64,000 bases of DNA from Microbacterium sp. LCT-H2 (GCF_001866135.1 NZ_MODW01000002.1:372001-436000), one strand, 5' to 3'. Shown: positions 49,111-57,874, counted from the stretch's first letter. Notes: generated from the sequence alone by a model not told the origin. Program-made: numbers and translations.

Positions 49111-49330
49111 GGCTTCAGGCTGACCCGCGGCTTCAGGCTGACGCGTGGCTTCAGGCTCTCGCTCACGTCGCGCAGCTTCAGGCTGACGCGTGGCTTCAGG
49201 CATCGTGCTGTCTTTCGTGCCTGAACTCCCGTGAGAGCCTGTGTCCGCGCGGCCGCCTGTTCTCACGGCCCGCGCTGTGTGAGGCCCTCGCGTGGCCTCA
49301 GGCATCCTGCTGTCTTTGTCGCCTGAACTC
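49111..49330. repeat. Tandem 18-bp GGCTTCAGGCTGACGCGT repeats and two 29-bp hairpins
   Basis: Copies start at 49111, 49129, 49147, 49174 (AGCTTC...) and 49192; the first three are exactly 18 bases apart. Two related TCAGGC...GCCTGA hairpins lie at 49196-49224 and 49298-49326, sharing CTGCTGTCTTT-like loops. Further GCCTGTGTCCGCG and GCCTGTTCTCACG units sit between them (49238-49267). The spacer holds no gene. Confidence 0.75.
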
Positions 49331-49360
49331 GCGCGAGTGCCTGGGCTTGTGCTCGATCTG

Positions 49361-50221
49361 CTACCAGCGAGCCGCCGGACGGCTCGCGCGATGGAGGCCC
49401 TGCGCGAGCGCGGCTAGGACGGTGTCCTCGACATGACTGTCGTCGACCATGACCTGGTGGTAGTCGAAGCGCAGGACGGTGTAGCCGCGGAGGGCGAGCC
49501 TCGCGTCGGCAGCGAGGTCTCGTCGCCGGTCGGCCGCAGCGCTGTGGTGGCGGAAGCCGTCGATCTGGATCGCGAGCCGTTCGCCGATGACACCGTCGAG
49601 CGGATGGCCGTCCACCCACACCTGCTGTCGCACGTCGATGCCGATCGCGCGCATCCGTTCGATGAAGACCGTCTCGGGGCCGGAGTCGGACCGGCCGCGG
49701 ACGGTTCGAGCGAGGCGTTTCGCGGCGTCGCATCGCCATCGCACCCGCGCGAGCGTATCCAGCTCCACCGCCCCGTGGCGGATGGCGGATTCCCAGATCG
49801 CGCGGGCCTCGACGGGCGGCCGACATCGCGCGACCTGGAAGAGGACATTCAGGACGGGATCGATCGCCGCGTGCGGATGCGCCGGCACAGGCCCCTGGGC
49901 GCAGTGCACCTGGACGCCGCCGCGGTCGAACCGAGAAGCGGTACGGGGGAGGGCGACGTGTACGTCCGTGGCCCCGACATCCCACCATCCGGCGAGAGCC
50001 GCAGCGCTCACACAGGTGACTCTCCCGCCAACCGAAGCAGCCGCCCGGCGCCGTGGATCGACATCGGGGATGAGGAGCCACGACCGGCGCACGCGCTCGA
50101 GTGTGCCTTCCTGCACCGCGCGACGCATCTGGTACTCGGTGAAACCCGCCTCACGTACGCGCGACGAATGCGCGGATCCCCCCTGCTCTCGAACCCAGCT
50201 CTCGACCCTCGTGCGTCTCAC
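49361..50221 (-). CDS. DUF559-domain (Vsr-like endonuclease fold) protein
   Basis: 286 residues from the GTG at 50221. An N-terminal winged-helix like region (SSRVREAGFTEYQMRRAVQEG, about 19-39) resembles the AbiEi-type DNA-binding domain; the C-terminal DUF559 region has ERLAIQIDGFRHH (about 225-237) and RGYTVLRFDYHQVM (about 256-269), the PD-(D/E)xK-like fold shared with Vsr. Such genes are common and variable in actinobacteria; function is unknown. CAGGGT lies 6 nt before the GTG. The neighbouring repeat-rich spacers suggest a variable locus. Confidence 0.72.
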   Translation of the reverse strand: MRRTRVESWVREQGGSAHSSRVREAGFTEYQMRRAVQEGTLERVRRSWLLIPDVDPRRRAAASVGGRVTCVSAAALAGWWDVGATDVHVALPRTASRFDRGGVQVHCAQGPVPAHPHAAIDPVLNVLFQVARCRPPVEARAIWESAIRHGAVELDTLARVRWRCDAAKRLARTVRGRSDSGPETVFIERMRAIGIDVRQQVWVDGHPLDGVIGERLAIQIDGFRHHSAAADRRRDLAADARLALRGYTVLRFDYHQVMVDDSHVEDTVLAALAQGLHRASRPAARW

Positions 50222-50343
50222 CCCTCCACCCTGAGCACTCGCCCGGCCCCCTTCACCGCCGCACCATGCATGGGGATGAGCTTCGCGGGATCCTTGCCCT
50301 GTGCAGAACCAGTGGTCGCGTGTGGTCACCACAAGTCGCCGGG

Positions 50344-50510
50344 ATCAGGCAGCGACAGCCCCTCGCGACTGATGTCGCGCGCTTGCCTGAGGCCGCGCGG
50401 AAGCCTGAGCCGACGCAGGACGCGTGAGCACAGGCGTCCGCGCGAGATCAGGCCAGGAGAACCGCGAGTGCCTGATGCCGCGCGAGGGCCTGATGCCGCG
50501 GGTCAGGCGA
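50344..50510. repeat. GCCTG/CAGGC intergenic repeat cluster E
   Basis: Eight or so units in both orientations, for example GCCTGAGGCCGCGCGG (about 50385), CGCGTGAGCACAGGC (about 50421), CGCGCGAGATCAGGC (about 50439), GCCTGATGCCGCGCG (about 50470) and GCCTGATGCCGCGG (about 50489). The last one reaches into the oligopeptidase stop codon. No gene is seen here. Confidence 0.65.
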
Positions 50511-52596
50511 GGTGGAGGGTGTCGAGCAGCCAGGCGAGCTCGAACGCGCGCTCGCGCCAGGAGTTGTACCGCCCGCTCACGCCCCCGTGCCCGGCGACCA
50601 TCTCGCACTTGAGCAGCACATCCTTCGCACCGGCCTCTCGCAGCCGGGCGACCCACTTCGCCGGCTCCACGTAGAGCACGCGGGTGTCGTTCAGCGAGGT
50701 CACCGCGAGGATCCTCGGATACTCCACGCCGTCGCGCACGTTCTCGTACGGCGTGTACGACTTCATGTACGCGTACACCTCGGGGTCGTGCAGCGGGTCG
50801 CCCCACTCGTCCCACTCGATCACCGTGAGGGGGAGCGAGGGGTCGAGGATCGTGGTCAACGCGTCGACGAACGGCACTCCCGCGAGGATCCCGGCGAACA
50901 GCTCCGGCGCGAGGTTGGCGACCGCGCCCATCAGCAGACCGCCCGCGCTCCCGCCTTCCGCGACGAGCTGGGCCGGGGTCGTCGTGCCCTGGTCCACGAG
51001 GTGCCGGGCGCAGGCGACGAAGTCCGTGAAGGTGTTCCGCTTGTGCAGGAGCTTGCCCTCCTCGTACCACTGCCGGCCCATCTCGCCGCCGCCGCGCACA
51101 TGCGCCACGGCGAAGACGACTCCGCGATCCAGTTCCGAGAGTCGGGCGACGGAGAAGCCCGGGTCGATGGAGTGCTCGTACGAGCCGTAGCCGTAGAGGT
51201 GGACGGGCCGGGGCGTCGCGCCGGGCTCTCCGAAGGAGCGCTTCCAGACGAGCGAGATCGGCACGCGCGTGCCGTCCTCCGCCGTGGCCCATTCCCGCCG
51301 CTGTCCGTAGTCGGCGGGGTCGTAGTCGCCGAGCACCGTCACCTGCTTGCGCAGCACGAGCTCCCGCGTCGCGAGGTCGAGCTCGTACACCGTGCCCGGC
51401 GTGACGAACGACGTGTAGCCGAGACGCAGGAATGGGGCGTGCCACTCCGGGTTGCCGCTGACACCGGCGGAGTAGAGCGGCTCGTCGAACCGCAGCTCCT
51501 CCACCGCGTTCGTCGCGTAGTCCAGCAGTCCGACGCGTTCGAGGCCCTCGCTGCGGTACTCCACCGTGGCGAAGTCGCGGAACGCGTCCACCCCGAGCAG
51601 TCGTCGTCCCGGCTGATGCGCGACGACGACGCGGCGCTCGCCCTGCGGGTCGTCCGCCGCCACGGAGACGAGCTCGAAGTCGAGGGCGTCGTCGTTGTGC
51701 AGGATGAGGAGCCGGTCCTCGCCGTCGACCACCGCGTGCTCGAGCGAGTACTCCACGCCTTCGCGTCGCGGCCACACCGTGCGCGGCTCCGCGGTGATGT
51801 CGCCCGCGAGATCGACGAGGTACTCCTCGCTCGTGATGCTGGACCCCACGCCGATCACGAGGTAGCGACGGCTGCGGGTGATCCCGGCACCGAGCCAGAA
51901 CTTCTCGTCGGGCTCGTGGAAGAGCGTGATGTCGTCCGACACCGGGGTCCCGAGCCGGTGCAGCCACAGGGTGTCCGGACGCCAGGCGTCGTCGCGGGTC
52001 GTGTAGAGGATGCCGGTGCCGTCCGGGGTGAAGAACGCGCCCCCGGTGTTCGGGATCTCGTCGTCGAGGGTGACGCCCGTCTCCAGGTCGCGGACGCGCA
52101 CGGTGTAGAGCTCGTCGCCCTCGAAATCGGTCGACCACAGCAGCTTCGTCGCATCGTCGGAGGTGTCGAACGCGCCGAGCGAGAAGAACTCGTGCCCCTC
52201 CGCCTCGACGTTGCCGTCCAGCAGCACCACCTCGCCGGGCACCGGCACCCCCGGCTCGAGGCGCGGCGGCGTCCAGTCGCCTTCGACGGCGGCGGCGCGG
52301 CAGTGGATACCGTACTGCGCACCCTCCTCGGTGCGGCTGTAGTACCACCAGTCTCCGCGTCGCGTCGGCACGGAGAGGTCCGTCTCCTGGACCCGGCCCT
52401 TGATCTCCTGGAACAGCGTCTCCCGCAGATCGGCTAGGTGTGCGGTCTCGGCCTCGGTGTGCGCGTTCTCCGCCTCCAGGTGCGCGATGACCTCGGGGGA
52501 GTCCTTCGCGCGCAACCACTCGTACGGGTCGTCGACCGTGTCGCCGTGGTGCGTGCGGAGGGTGGAAAGGCGGGCGGCGATCGGGGCGTCAGTCAC
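50503..52596 (-). CDS. ptrB: Oligopeptidase B-type S9 prolyl oligopeptidase
   Basis: 697 residues. N-terminal seven-bladed beta-propeller, then the alpha/beta-hydrolase domain. The catalytic triad is Ser in EGGSAGGLLM (about 547), Asp in SLNDTRVLYVEP (about 632) and His in VAGHGGVSGRY (about 667). GYGSYE and EWDEWGDP are typical of oligopeptidase B, which cleaves after basic residues. Cytoplasmic. GTG start (52596) with TAGCGT 6 nt upstream. It diverges from the PiT gene. Confidence 0.93.
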   Translation of the reverse strand: MTDAPIAARLSTLRTHHGDTVDDPYEWLRAKDSPEVIAHLEAENAHTEAETAHLADLRETLFQEIKGRVQETDLSVPTRRGDWWYYSRTEEGAQYGIHCRAAAVEGDWTPPRLEPGVPVPGEVVLLDGNVEAEGHEFFSLGAFDTSDDATKLLWSTDFEGDELYTVRVRDLETGVTLDDEIPNTGGAFFTPDGTGILYTTRDDAWRPDTLWLHRLGTPVSDDITLFHEPDEKFWLGAGITRSRRYLVIGVGSSITSEEYLVDLAGDITAEPRTVWPRREGVEYSLEHAVVDGEDRLLILHNDDALDFELVSVAADDPQGERRVVVAHQPGRRLLGVDAFRDFATVEYRSEGLERVGLLDYATNAVEELRFDEPLYSAGVSGNPEWHAPFLRLGYTSFVTPGTVYELDLATRELVLRKQVTVLGDYDPADYGQRREWATAEDGTRVPISLVWKRSFGEPGATPRPVHLYGYGSYEHSIDPGFSVARLSELDRGVVFAVAHVRGGGEMGRQWYEEGKLLHKRNTFTDFVACARHLVDQGTTTPAQLVAEGGSAGGLLMGAVANLAPELFAGILAGVPFVDALTTILDPSLPLTVIEWDEWGDPLHDPEVYAYMKSYTPYENVRDGVEYPRILAVTSLNDTRVLYVEPAKWVARLREAGAKDVLLKCEMVAGHGGVSGRYNSWRERAFELAWLLDTLHLA

Positions 52597-52620
52597 CGTC
52601 CCACGCTATCCCAGGTCGAG

Positions 52621-52666
52621 TTGACCGGCACGGGGGACGGTGGCAGGATTTACCGGGGCCGGTAAA
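52621..52666 (+). promoter_or_regulatory. Promoter and overlapping palindromic operator of the phosphate transporter gene
   Basis: TTGACC (52621-52626) and CAGGAT (52644-52649) are spaced by exactly 17 bases. TTTACCGG-GG-CCGGTAAA (52649-52666) is an 8-2-8 inverted repeat that starts at the last base of the -10 and covers the expected start site, the position of a repressor operator. Confidence 0.7.
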
Positions 52667-52750
52667 CGGAAGTCAAACCCACGGTGAACTCTTCGTTCGT
52701 CACGTCGATCCCGTCGACATCTCCCTCTTCCTCAAGACCGAAAGCGAACG

Positions 52751-54115
52751 GTGGAAACCGCAGCCCTCATCGTCGTGCTCGTCATCGCGCTGGCACTCTT
52801 CTTCGATTTCACGAACGGGTTTCACGACACCGCGAACGCGATGGCGACGCCCATCGCGACCGGGGCGCTCAAGCCCAAGACCGCGGTTCTCCTGGCCGCC
52901 CTGCTGAACCTCGTCGGCGCCTTCCTGTCGACGGAGGTGTCCAAGACCATCTCCGGCGGCATCATCCAGGAGGATGCGATCATCGCCGCAGGGGCGGAGT
53001 TGTTCCTCTCGCTGATCTTCGCTGGACTCATCGGCGCGATCACCTGGAACATGCTGACCTGGCTGCTCGGCCTTCCGTCCAGCTCCTCCCACGCCCTCTT
53101 CGGCGGTCTGATCGGCGCGACGCTCGTGGGTGCCGGCCTCGGGGGCATCGATTTCGGCGCCGTGCTGTCCAAGATCGTCCTCCCCGCTCTCATCGCCCCG
53201 ATCACTGCCGGCATCATCGCGTACGTCGCGACGAAGATCGCCTACTCGGTCACCCGTCGTTATGACGGCAAGCCCGACGGGCGCGACGGCTTCCGCTGGG
53301 GGCAGATCTTCACGTCCTCTCTCGTCGCCCTGGCGCACGGCACCAACGACGCGCAGAAGACGATGGGTGTCATCACCCTCGCGATGATCACGATCGGCTG
53401 GCAGTCCGGTGCGCACCATGAGCCCGAACTCTGGGTCATCGTCGCCTGTGCCTTCACGATCGCCCTCGGCACGTATCTCGGTGGCTGGCGCATCATCCGC
53501 ACGCTGGGCAAGGGCCTGACCGACGTCAAGCCGGCACAGGGCTTCGCGGCCGAGAGCTCGACGGCAGCGACGATCCTCGCCTCCAGTGCCCTCGGCTTCG
53601 CCCTCTCCACCACGCAGGTGGCCTCGGGATCGGTCATCGGATCGGGTCTCGGTCGCCGCGGCTCGACGGTCCGCTGGCGGACGGCCGGCCGCATCGGCGT
53701 CGGCTGGCTGCTGACACTGCCCGCAGCCGGAGGCGTCGGCGCCCTGGCGGCGCTGCTCGTCGTCTGGCTCGGTCCCTGGGGCGTGGCCATCGACGCCGTG
53801 CTCGCCGTGGTGATCATCCTCGGGCTGTACCTGCGTTCCCGGAGGAACGCCGTCACGCCGGCCAATGCCATGAGCGACGTCGCCGAGTCCCACCTCGCCG
53901 TCGAGGTCCCCGACACCCCGCCCCCCACGCGTCGTCAGCAGCGCATCGCCCAGGCGAAGGCCGAGGCGAAGGCCCGCGCCGAGGCCAAGGAGAAGGCGAA
54001 GGCCGAGGCCAAGGACAAGGCGAAGAAGAAGGCCAAGGCCAAGGCCGACGCGAAGGCCGCGAAGACCGGCAGCGTCTCCTCGTCCGATACGTCGCAGAAC
54101 GGGGACTCGGCATGA
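52751..54115 (+). CDS. PiT-family inorganic phosphate transporter with a charged tail
   Basis: 454 residues. Duplicated PiT halves: GFHDTANAMATP (about 24-35) and ALAHGTNDAQKTMG (about 195-208) are the paired signature motifs; about ten membrane helices. Proton- or metal-phosphate-coupled uptake. The last 75 residues are cytoplasmic and include a Lys/Ala/Glu run (about 400-440, AKAEAKARAEAKEKAK and similar), a long charged helix, not usual in the core family. Start GTG at 52751. The downstream partner overlaps by ATGA. Confidence 0.92.
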   Translation: METAALIVVLVIALALFFDFTNGFHDTANAMATPIATGALKPKTAVLLAALLNLVGAFLSTEVSKTISGGIIQEDAIIAAGAELFLSLIFAGLIGAITWNMLTWLLGLPSSSSHALFGGLIGATLVGAGLGGIDFGAVLSKIVLPALIAPITAGIIAYVATKIAYSVTRRYDGKPDGRDGFRWGQIFTSSLVALAHGTNDAQKTMGVITLAMITIGWQSGAHHEPELWVIVACAFTIALGTYLGGWRIIRTLGKGLTDVKPAQGFAAESSTAATILASSALGFALSTTQVASGSVIGSGLGRRGSTVRWRTAGRIGVGWLLTLPAAGGVGALAALLVVWLGPWGVAIDAVLAVVIILGLYLRSRRNAVTPANAMSDVAESHLAVEVPDTPPPTRRQQRIAQAKAEAKARAEAKEKAKAEAKDKAKKKAKAKADAKAAKTGSVSSSDTSQNGDSA

Positions 54116-54447
54116 ACGTCACGATCGACTGGATCGCCTTCCTGCAGGTGTTCGCCGCCGCGCTCATCGGCGCCGCCGCCATCGTCACCTTCTACGCCCT
54201 GGGTCTGCGTCTGCTCGTGCGCAGCGGGCGAGCGCCCGTCGTGAGCCCCGCGGAGTTCACCGACGCCATCACGGTGATCTCCGAGAAGGAGCTTAAGCGG
54301 GCCGCCAAGCAGGCGGCGAAGGCGGCGAGGAAGAGCCCGCTCACCGAAGGGCAGAAGACCCTCGCCCTCGTGGGCGCCTACGGCTGCTTCGTGCTCTGCG
54401 GGGCCGCGGTCATCGCCGGCATCCTGCTCATCGTCGTCGGACACTGA
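54112..54447 (+). CDS. Small two-helix membrane protein coupled to the PiT transporter
   Basis: 111 residues: helix one about 8-32, a basic cytoplasmic loop (EKELKRAAKQAAKAARKSP, about 60-77), helix two about 84-107. The ATG overlaps the transporter stop (ATGA). The loop's Lys/Arg/Ala run matches the charged tail of the transporter and could interact with it; this is inference. I do not recognise a family name. It may be an accessory or assembly subunit. Confidence 0.68.
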   Translation: MNVTIDWIAFLQVFAAALIGAAAIVTFYALGLRLLVRSGRAPVVSPAEFTDAITVISEKELKRAAKQAAKAARKSPLTEGQKTLALVGAYGCFVLCGAAVIAGILLIVVGH

Positions 54448-54498
54448 GCGTCCGGCGCGCCAAGGAGGAGCGTCGGCGCCCGCCCCTAGGCTGAGGGC

Positions 54499-55428
54499 AT
54501 GTCCGCACTCAACGGAACGCCCCCGGTCTTCGGCCGGTACGCCCCCGCGTCGCATGTCCTGATCCATGTCAGCGACCCGCACTTCCTGGCCGGCGGTGCC
54601 GCGCTGGGGGGACGGTACGACGTCGAGCGCACGTTCGCGCGGACGCTCGAGGCGATCCGCGCCGTGCATCCCGCTCCCTCCGCCATCGTGATCACCGGGG
54701 ACCTCGCCGACCTCGGCGAGCCGGATGCGTACCGCCGGCTCCGGGCCGCGATCGAGCCGGTCGCCGCCGAACTCGGCGCACCCGTGGTCTGGGTCGCGGG
54801 CAACCACGACGAGCGTCCGGCGCTGCGCGAGGCCCTCCTCGACGCCGAGCCCACCGAGGAGCCGGTCACCGGGGTGTGGGATCTCGACGGGCTGCGCCTC
54901 GTGGCCCTCGACACCAGCGTTCCGGGCTGGCACCACGGCGACCTCGATCCGGCGCAGCTCGGGTGGCTCGCCGAGGTCCTCGCCGAGCCTGCGCCGCACG
55001 GCACGATCCTGGCGATGCATCACCCGCCGCTGCCCAGTCATCTGCCGCTGTTCGACATCCTCGAGCTCCGTCATCAGGACGAGCTCGCCGCCGTCATCCG
55101 CGGCACCGACGTCCGTGGCATCCTCGCCGGCCACCTGCACTACTCCGCACACGGTCTGTTCGCCGGTGTCCCGGTGAGCGTGGCGTCCGCGACCTGCTAC
55201 ACGATGAACGTCGCCCGTCCGGCGGCGGAGGTGAACGGCATGGACGCCGCCCAGGCCTTCCAGCTCGTGCACGTGCGGCCGGAGACCCTCACGCACACGG
55301 TCGTCCCGGTGGTCGACGCGCCGACCGGCGACTACTTCTCGGAGGAGTGGATCGCCCGGATGGCGGCGTTGACCCCGGAAGAGCGCCTGGAGGCGTTCTC
55401 CCGGAAATCCCCGCAGGGACCGGCGTAG
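54499..55428 (+). CDS. CpdA-like metallophosphoesterase
   Basis: 309 residues. The class III phosphodiesterase motifs are complete: SDPHF (about 25-29), TGDLADLGE (about 64-72), GNHDERP (about 97-103), MHHPP (about 175-179) and GHLHYSAHG (about 213-221). It probably binds two metals and hydrolyses cAMP or another phosphodiester. TAGGCT (54487-54492) is 6 nt before the ATG. The next gene's -10 overlaps its stop codon. Confidence 0.87.
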   Translation: MSALNGTPPVFGRYAPASHVLIHVSDPHFLAGGAALGGRYDVERTFARTLEAIRAVHPAPSAIVITGDLADLGEPDAYRRLRAAIEPVAAELGAPVVWVAGNHDERPALREALLDAEPTEEPVTGVWDLDGLRLVALDTSVPGWHHGDLDPAQLGWLAEVLAEPAPHGTILAMHHPPLPSHLPLFDILELRHQDELAAVIRGTDVRGILAGHLHYSAHGLFAGVPVSVASATCYTMNVARPAAEVNGMDAAQAFQLVHVRPETLTHTVVPVVDAPTGDYFSEEWIARMAALTPEERLEAFSRKSPQGPA

Positions 55429-55431
55429 ACT
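55426..55431 (+). promoter_or_regulatory. -10 element TAGACT of aspA
   Basis: TAGACT overlaps the previous stop codon and would start a transcript of about 40 bases of leader before aspA, which has GAGGA 6 bases ahead of its ATG. Confidence 0.5.
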
Positions 55432-55479
55432 GGTCGCATCCCCCACTTTTCCGTTCGCCACGACCCACGAGGATGTGAC

Positions 55480-56940
55480 ATGGCTTCTGCCGCGCCCGCC
55501 AATACACGCACTGAGACCGATTCGCTGGGGAGCATGGAGATTCCCGCCGACGCGTACTGGGGGATCCACACCGCCCGCGCCGACGCGAACTTCCCGATCA
55601 CGAAGCGCCCCATCTCGGTGTACCCCGAACTCGTGATCGCGCTCGCGATGGTGAAGCAGGCCAGCGCCAGGGCCAACAAGGAGATCGGCGTCCTCGACGC
55701 CGAACGGGCCGACCTCATCGACCGCGCGGCGCAGCGCGTCATCGACGGCGAGTTCCACGACCAGTTCACAGTCGGCGTCATCCAGGGCGGCGCCGGCACC
55801 TCGACGAACATGAACGCGAACGAGGTCATCACCAACATCGCCCTCGAGATGGCCGGACGCGAGAAGGGCGACTACGCCTTCCTCTCTCCGATCGACCACA
55901 CGAACCGCAGCCAGTCGACCAACGACGTCTACCCGACCGCGGTCAAGATCGGCCTTTCGCTGACGCTGCGCTCGCTGCTCGACGAACTGGACGCGCTGCG
56001 CGTCGCGTTCCTCGGGAAGGCGGGGGAGTTCCACGACATCCTCAAGGTCGGCCGCACGCAGCTCCAGGACGCCGTGCCCATGACGCTCGGCCAGGAGTTC
56101 CACGGTTTCGCCACGACCCTGGGTGAGGACCACAGCCGCCTCACCGAGAACGCCTCCCTCATGTTCGAGATCAACATGGGTGCGACCGCCATCGGCACCG
56201 GCATCACGACCCACCCCGACTACGCGCCGGCGGTGCTGAAGCACCTGCGCGAGATCACCGGGCTCGACCTCGAGACGGCGACCGACCTCGTCGAATCCAC
56301 GAGCGACACGGGCGCCTTCATGTCGTTCTCCTCGTCGCTCAAGCGGAACGCCATCAAGCTCTCGAAGATCTGCAACGACCTGCGCCTGCTGTCGTCGGGT
56401 CCGCAGGCGGGCCTGGGCGAGATCAACCTGCCGGCGCGGCAGGCCGGCTCCAGCATCATGCCCGGCAAGGTCAACCCGGTGATCCCGGAGGTCGTGAACC
56501 AGGTGGCGTTCGCCGTGGTCGGCGCCGACATGACCGTGACCATGGCCGTCGAGGGCGGTCAGCTCCAGCTCAACGCCTTCGAGCCCGTCATCGCGCACTC
56601 GATCTTCCAGTCGATCACCTGGATGCGTCAGGCCATGTGGACGCTGCGCGTGAACTGCGTCGAGGGCATCACGGCCAACCGCGACCGCCTGGGCGCGATG
56701 GTCGGCGCGTCGGTCGGCGTCATCACGGCGCTCACGCCCTTCATCGGCTACGCGGCGGCCGCGGCTCTGGCCAAGACCGCTCTGCTGACCAACCGCAACG
56801 TCGCCGACCTGGTGGTCGAGGCCGGGCTCATGTCGCGCGACGAGGTGACCAAGCAGCTCTCTCCCGCCCGCCTGTCGGGGCTGGAGGCGGTCACCGCGGC
56901 CATCCCGATCGTCACCCCCGACGACCTCATCCAGATCTGA
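55480..56940 (+). CDS. aspA: Aspartate ammonia-lyase
   Basis: 486 residues. The fumarase/aspartase superfamily signature GSSIMPGKVNP is at about 325-335 and contains the catalytic-loop serine; TSTNMNANEV (about 107-116), STNDVYPTA (about 147-155) and RTQLQDAVPMTLG (about 194-206) bind substrate. Fumarate plus ammonia from aspartate is the likely reaction rather than fumarate hydration: N-terminal and loop residues fit AspA more than FumC. The asparaginase earlier in the window could supply aspartate. Terminated by a strong hairpin. Confidence 0.88.
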   Translation: MASAAPANTRTETDSLGSMEIPADAYWGIHTARADANFPITKRPISVYPELVIALAMVKQASARANKEIGVLDAERADLIDRAAQRVIDGEFHDQFTVGVIQGGAGTSTNMNANEVITNIALEMAGREKGDYAFLSPIDHTNRSQSTNDVYPTAVKIGLSLTLRSLLDELDALRVAFLGKAGEFHDILKVGRTQLQDAVPMTLGQEFHGFATTLGEDHSRLTENASLMFEINMGATAIGTGITTHPDYAPAVLKHLREITGLDLETATDLVESTSDTGAFMSFSSSLKRNAIKLSKICNDLRLLSSGPQAGLGEINLPARQAGSSIMPGKVNPVIPEVVNQVAFAVVGADMTVTMAVEGGQLQLNAFEPVIAHSIFQSITWMRQAMWTLRVNCVEGITANRDRLGAMVGASVGVITALTPFIGYAAAAALAKTALLTNRNVADLVVEAGLMSRDEVTKQLSPARLSGLEAVTAAIPIVTPDDLIQI

Positions 56941-56956
56941 GCGTCGACCGGATACG

Positions 56957-56993
56957 CGAAGGGGACGGGAGCGCGCAGCTCCCGTCCCCTTCG
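56957..56993. terminator. Bidirectional terminator between aspA and the FAH-family gene
   Basis: Perfect 16-bp arms (56957-56972 and 56978-56993) with a GCGCA loop, arms starting CGAAGGGGACGG. The convergent gene on the minus strand ends 12 bases away, so it probably serves both. Confidence 0.85.
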
Positions 56994-57004
56994 TCGTGTC
57001 CGGG

Positions 57005-57874
57005 TCAGTCGAGGATACGGCAGTGCGTCGTGAGCTCGCCGATCCCGTCGATGCCGACCGTGACGGTCGAGCGGTCGCGGAGGAAGATCTGCGGATCGCG
57101 GGAGTAGCCGGCCCCGCCGGGGCTGCCCGTCGAGATCAGGGTGCCGGGCAGCAGCGTGAGCGACTGGGAGAGGTGGGCGATGAGCTTCGCCACCGAGCGC
57201 ACCATCTGGTCGGTACTGGCGTCCTGCACGGTGTGTCCGTCGACGACGGTCCAGATGTGGAGGTCCTGCGGGTCGGCGATCTCGTCGGCGGTCACCACGA
57301 ACGGGCCGGTCGGGGTGAAGCCGTCGAACGACTTGCAGCGGGACCACTGCGCCTCGGAGAACTGGATGTTCCGCGCGGTGATGTCGTTGACCACCGTGTA
57401 GCCCCATACGTGCGTCAGGGCGTCGGCCTCCGGGACGTCCTTCGCGGGGGTGCCGATGAGCACGCCCAGCTCGGCCTCGTAGTCGACGGCCTCGCTGAGG
57501 CTCCGGGGCCAGGAGGTCGTCTGGTCGTGCCCGGTGAGCGAGTTGGGCCACAGGGTGAAGACCGTCGGCGCCGCGTCGGTCTTCAGGCCGAGCTCACTGG
57601 AGTGCGCGGCGTAGTTGAGGCCGACGGCGAGCACGGCGGGCGGGCCGATCACCGCGGAGGCGAAGCCCCAGCCGTTCAGAGGGTGACGCGGAGCGTCGCC
57701 GTCGCGCAGGGCCGTGCGGAGCTCGTCGAGTCCGGCGTCTCCCCGCTCGATCAGCTGCTGCAGGGTGGCAGGCGTGTCGGACAGGAGATCGGAGACGAGG
57801 ATGGCGTCCGAGCCCTCCACCACGGCGAGAACCGCACGAGGGGAGTCTGGACGGCGCAGGTGAGCGAACCGCAT
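57005..57874 (-). CDS. Fumarylacetoacetate hydrolase (FAH) family protein
   Basis: 289 residues. The FAH fold is visible from about residue 80: GLNYAAHSSELG (about 83-94), the metal-binding acidic set in YEAELGVLIG (about 132-141), NDITARN (about 163-169) and SPGGAG (about 251-256). Members act on acylpyruvates, 2-keto-pentenoates or ureidoglycolate; substrate unknown. TAGCGT lies 6 nt before the ATG, so it is leaderless. It diverges from the PrsW gene. Confidence 0.83.
   Translation of the reverse strand: MRFAHLRRPDSPRAVLAVVEGSDAILVSDLLSDTPATLQQLIERGDAGLDELRTALRDGDAPRHPLNGWGFASAVIGPPAVLAVGLNYAAHSSELGLKTDAAPTVFTLWPNSLTGHDQTTSWPRSLSEAVDYEAELGVLIGTPAKDVPEADALTHVWGYTVVNDITARNIQFSEAQWSRCKSFDGFTPTGPFVVTADEIADPQDLHIWTVVDGHTVQDASTDQMVRSVAKLIAHLSQSLTLLPGTLISTGSPGGAGYSRDPQIFLRDRSTVTVGIDGIGELTTHCRILD

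Noticed and set aside
49111..49330. CRISPR array candidate
   Set aside because: Units are 18 bp, imperfect and tandem without unique spacers of regular size; no cas genes.
52683..52689. Single GGTGAAC as a PhoP (PHO) box
   Set aside because: PhoP boxes are direct repeats of GTTCACC; only one half-site is convincing, so it is not listed as a feature.
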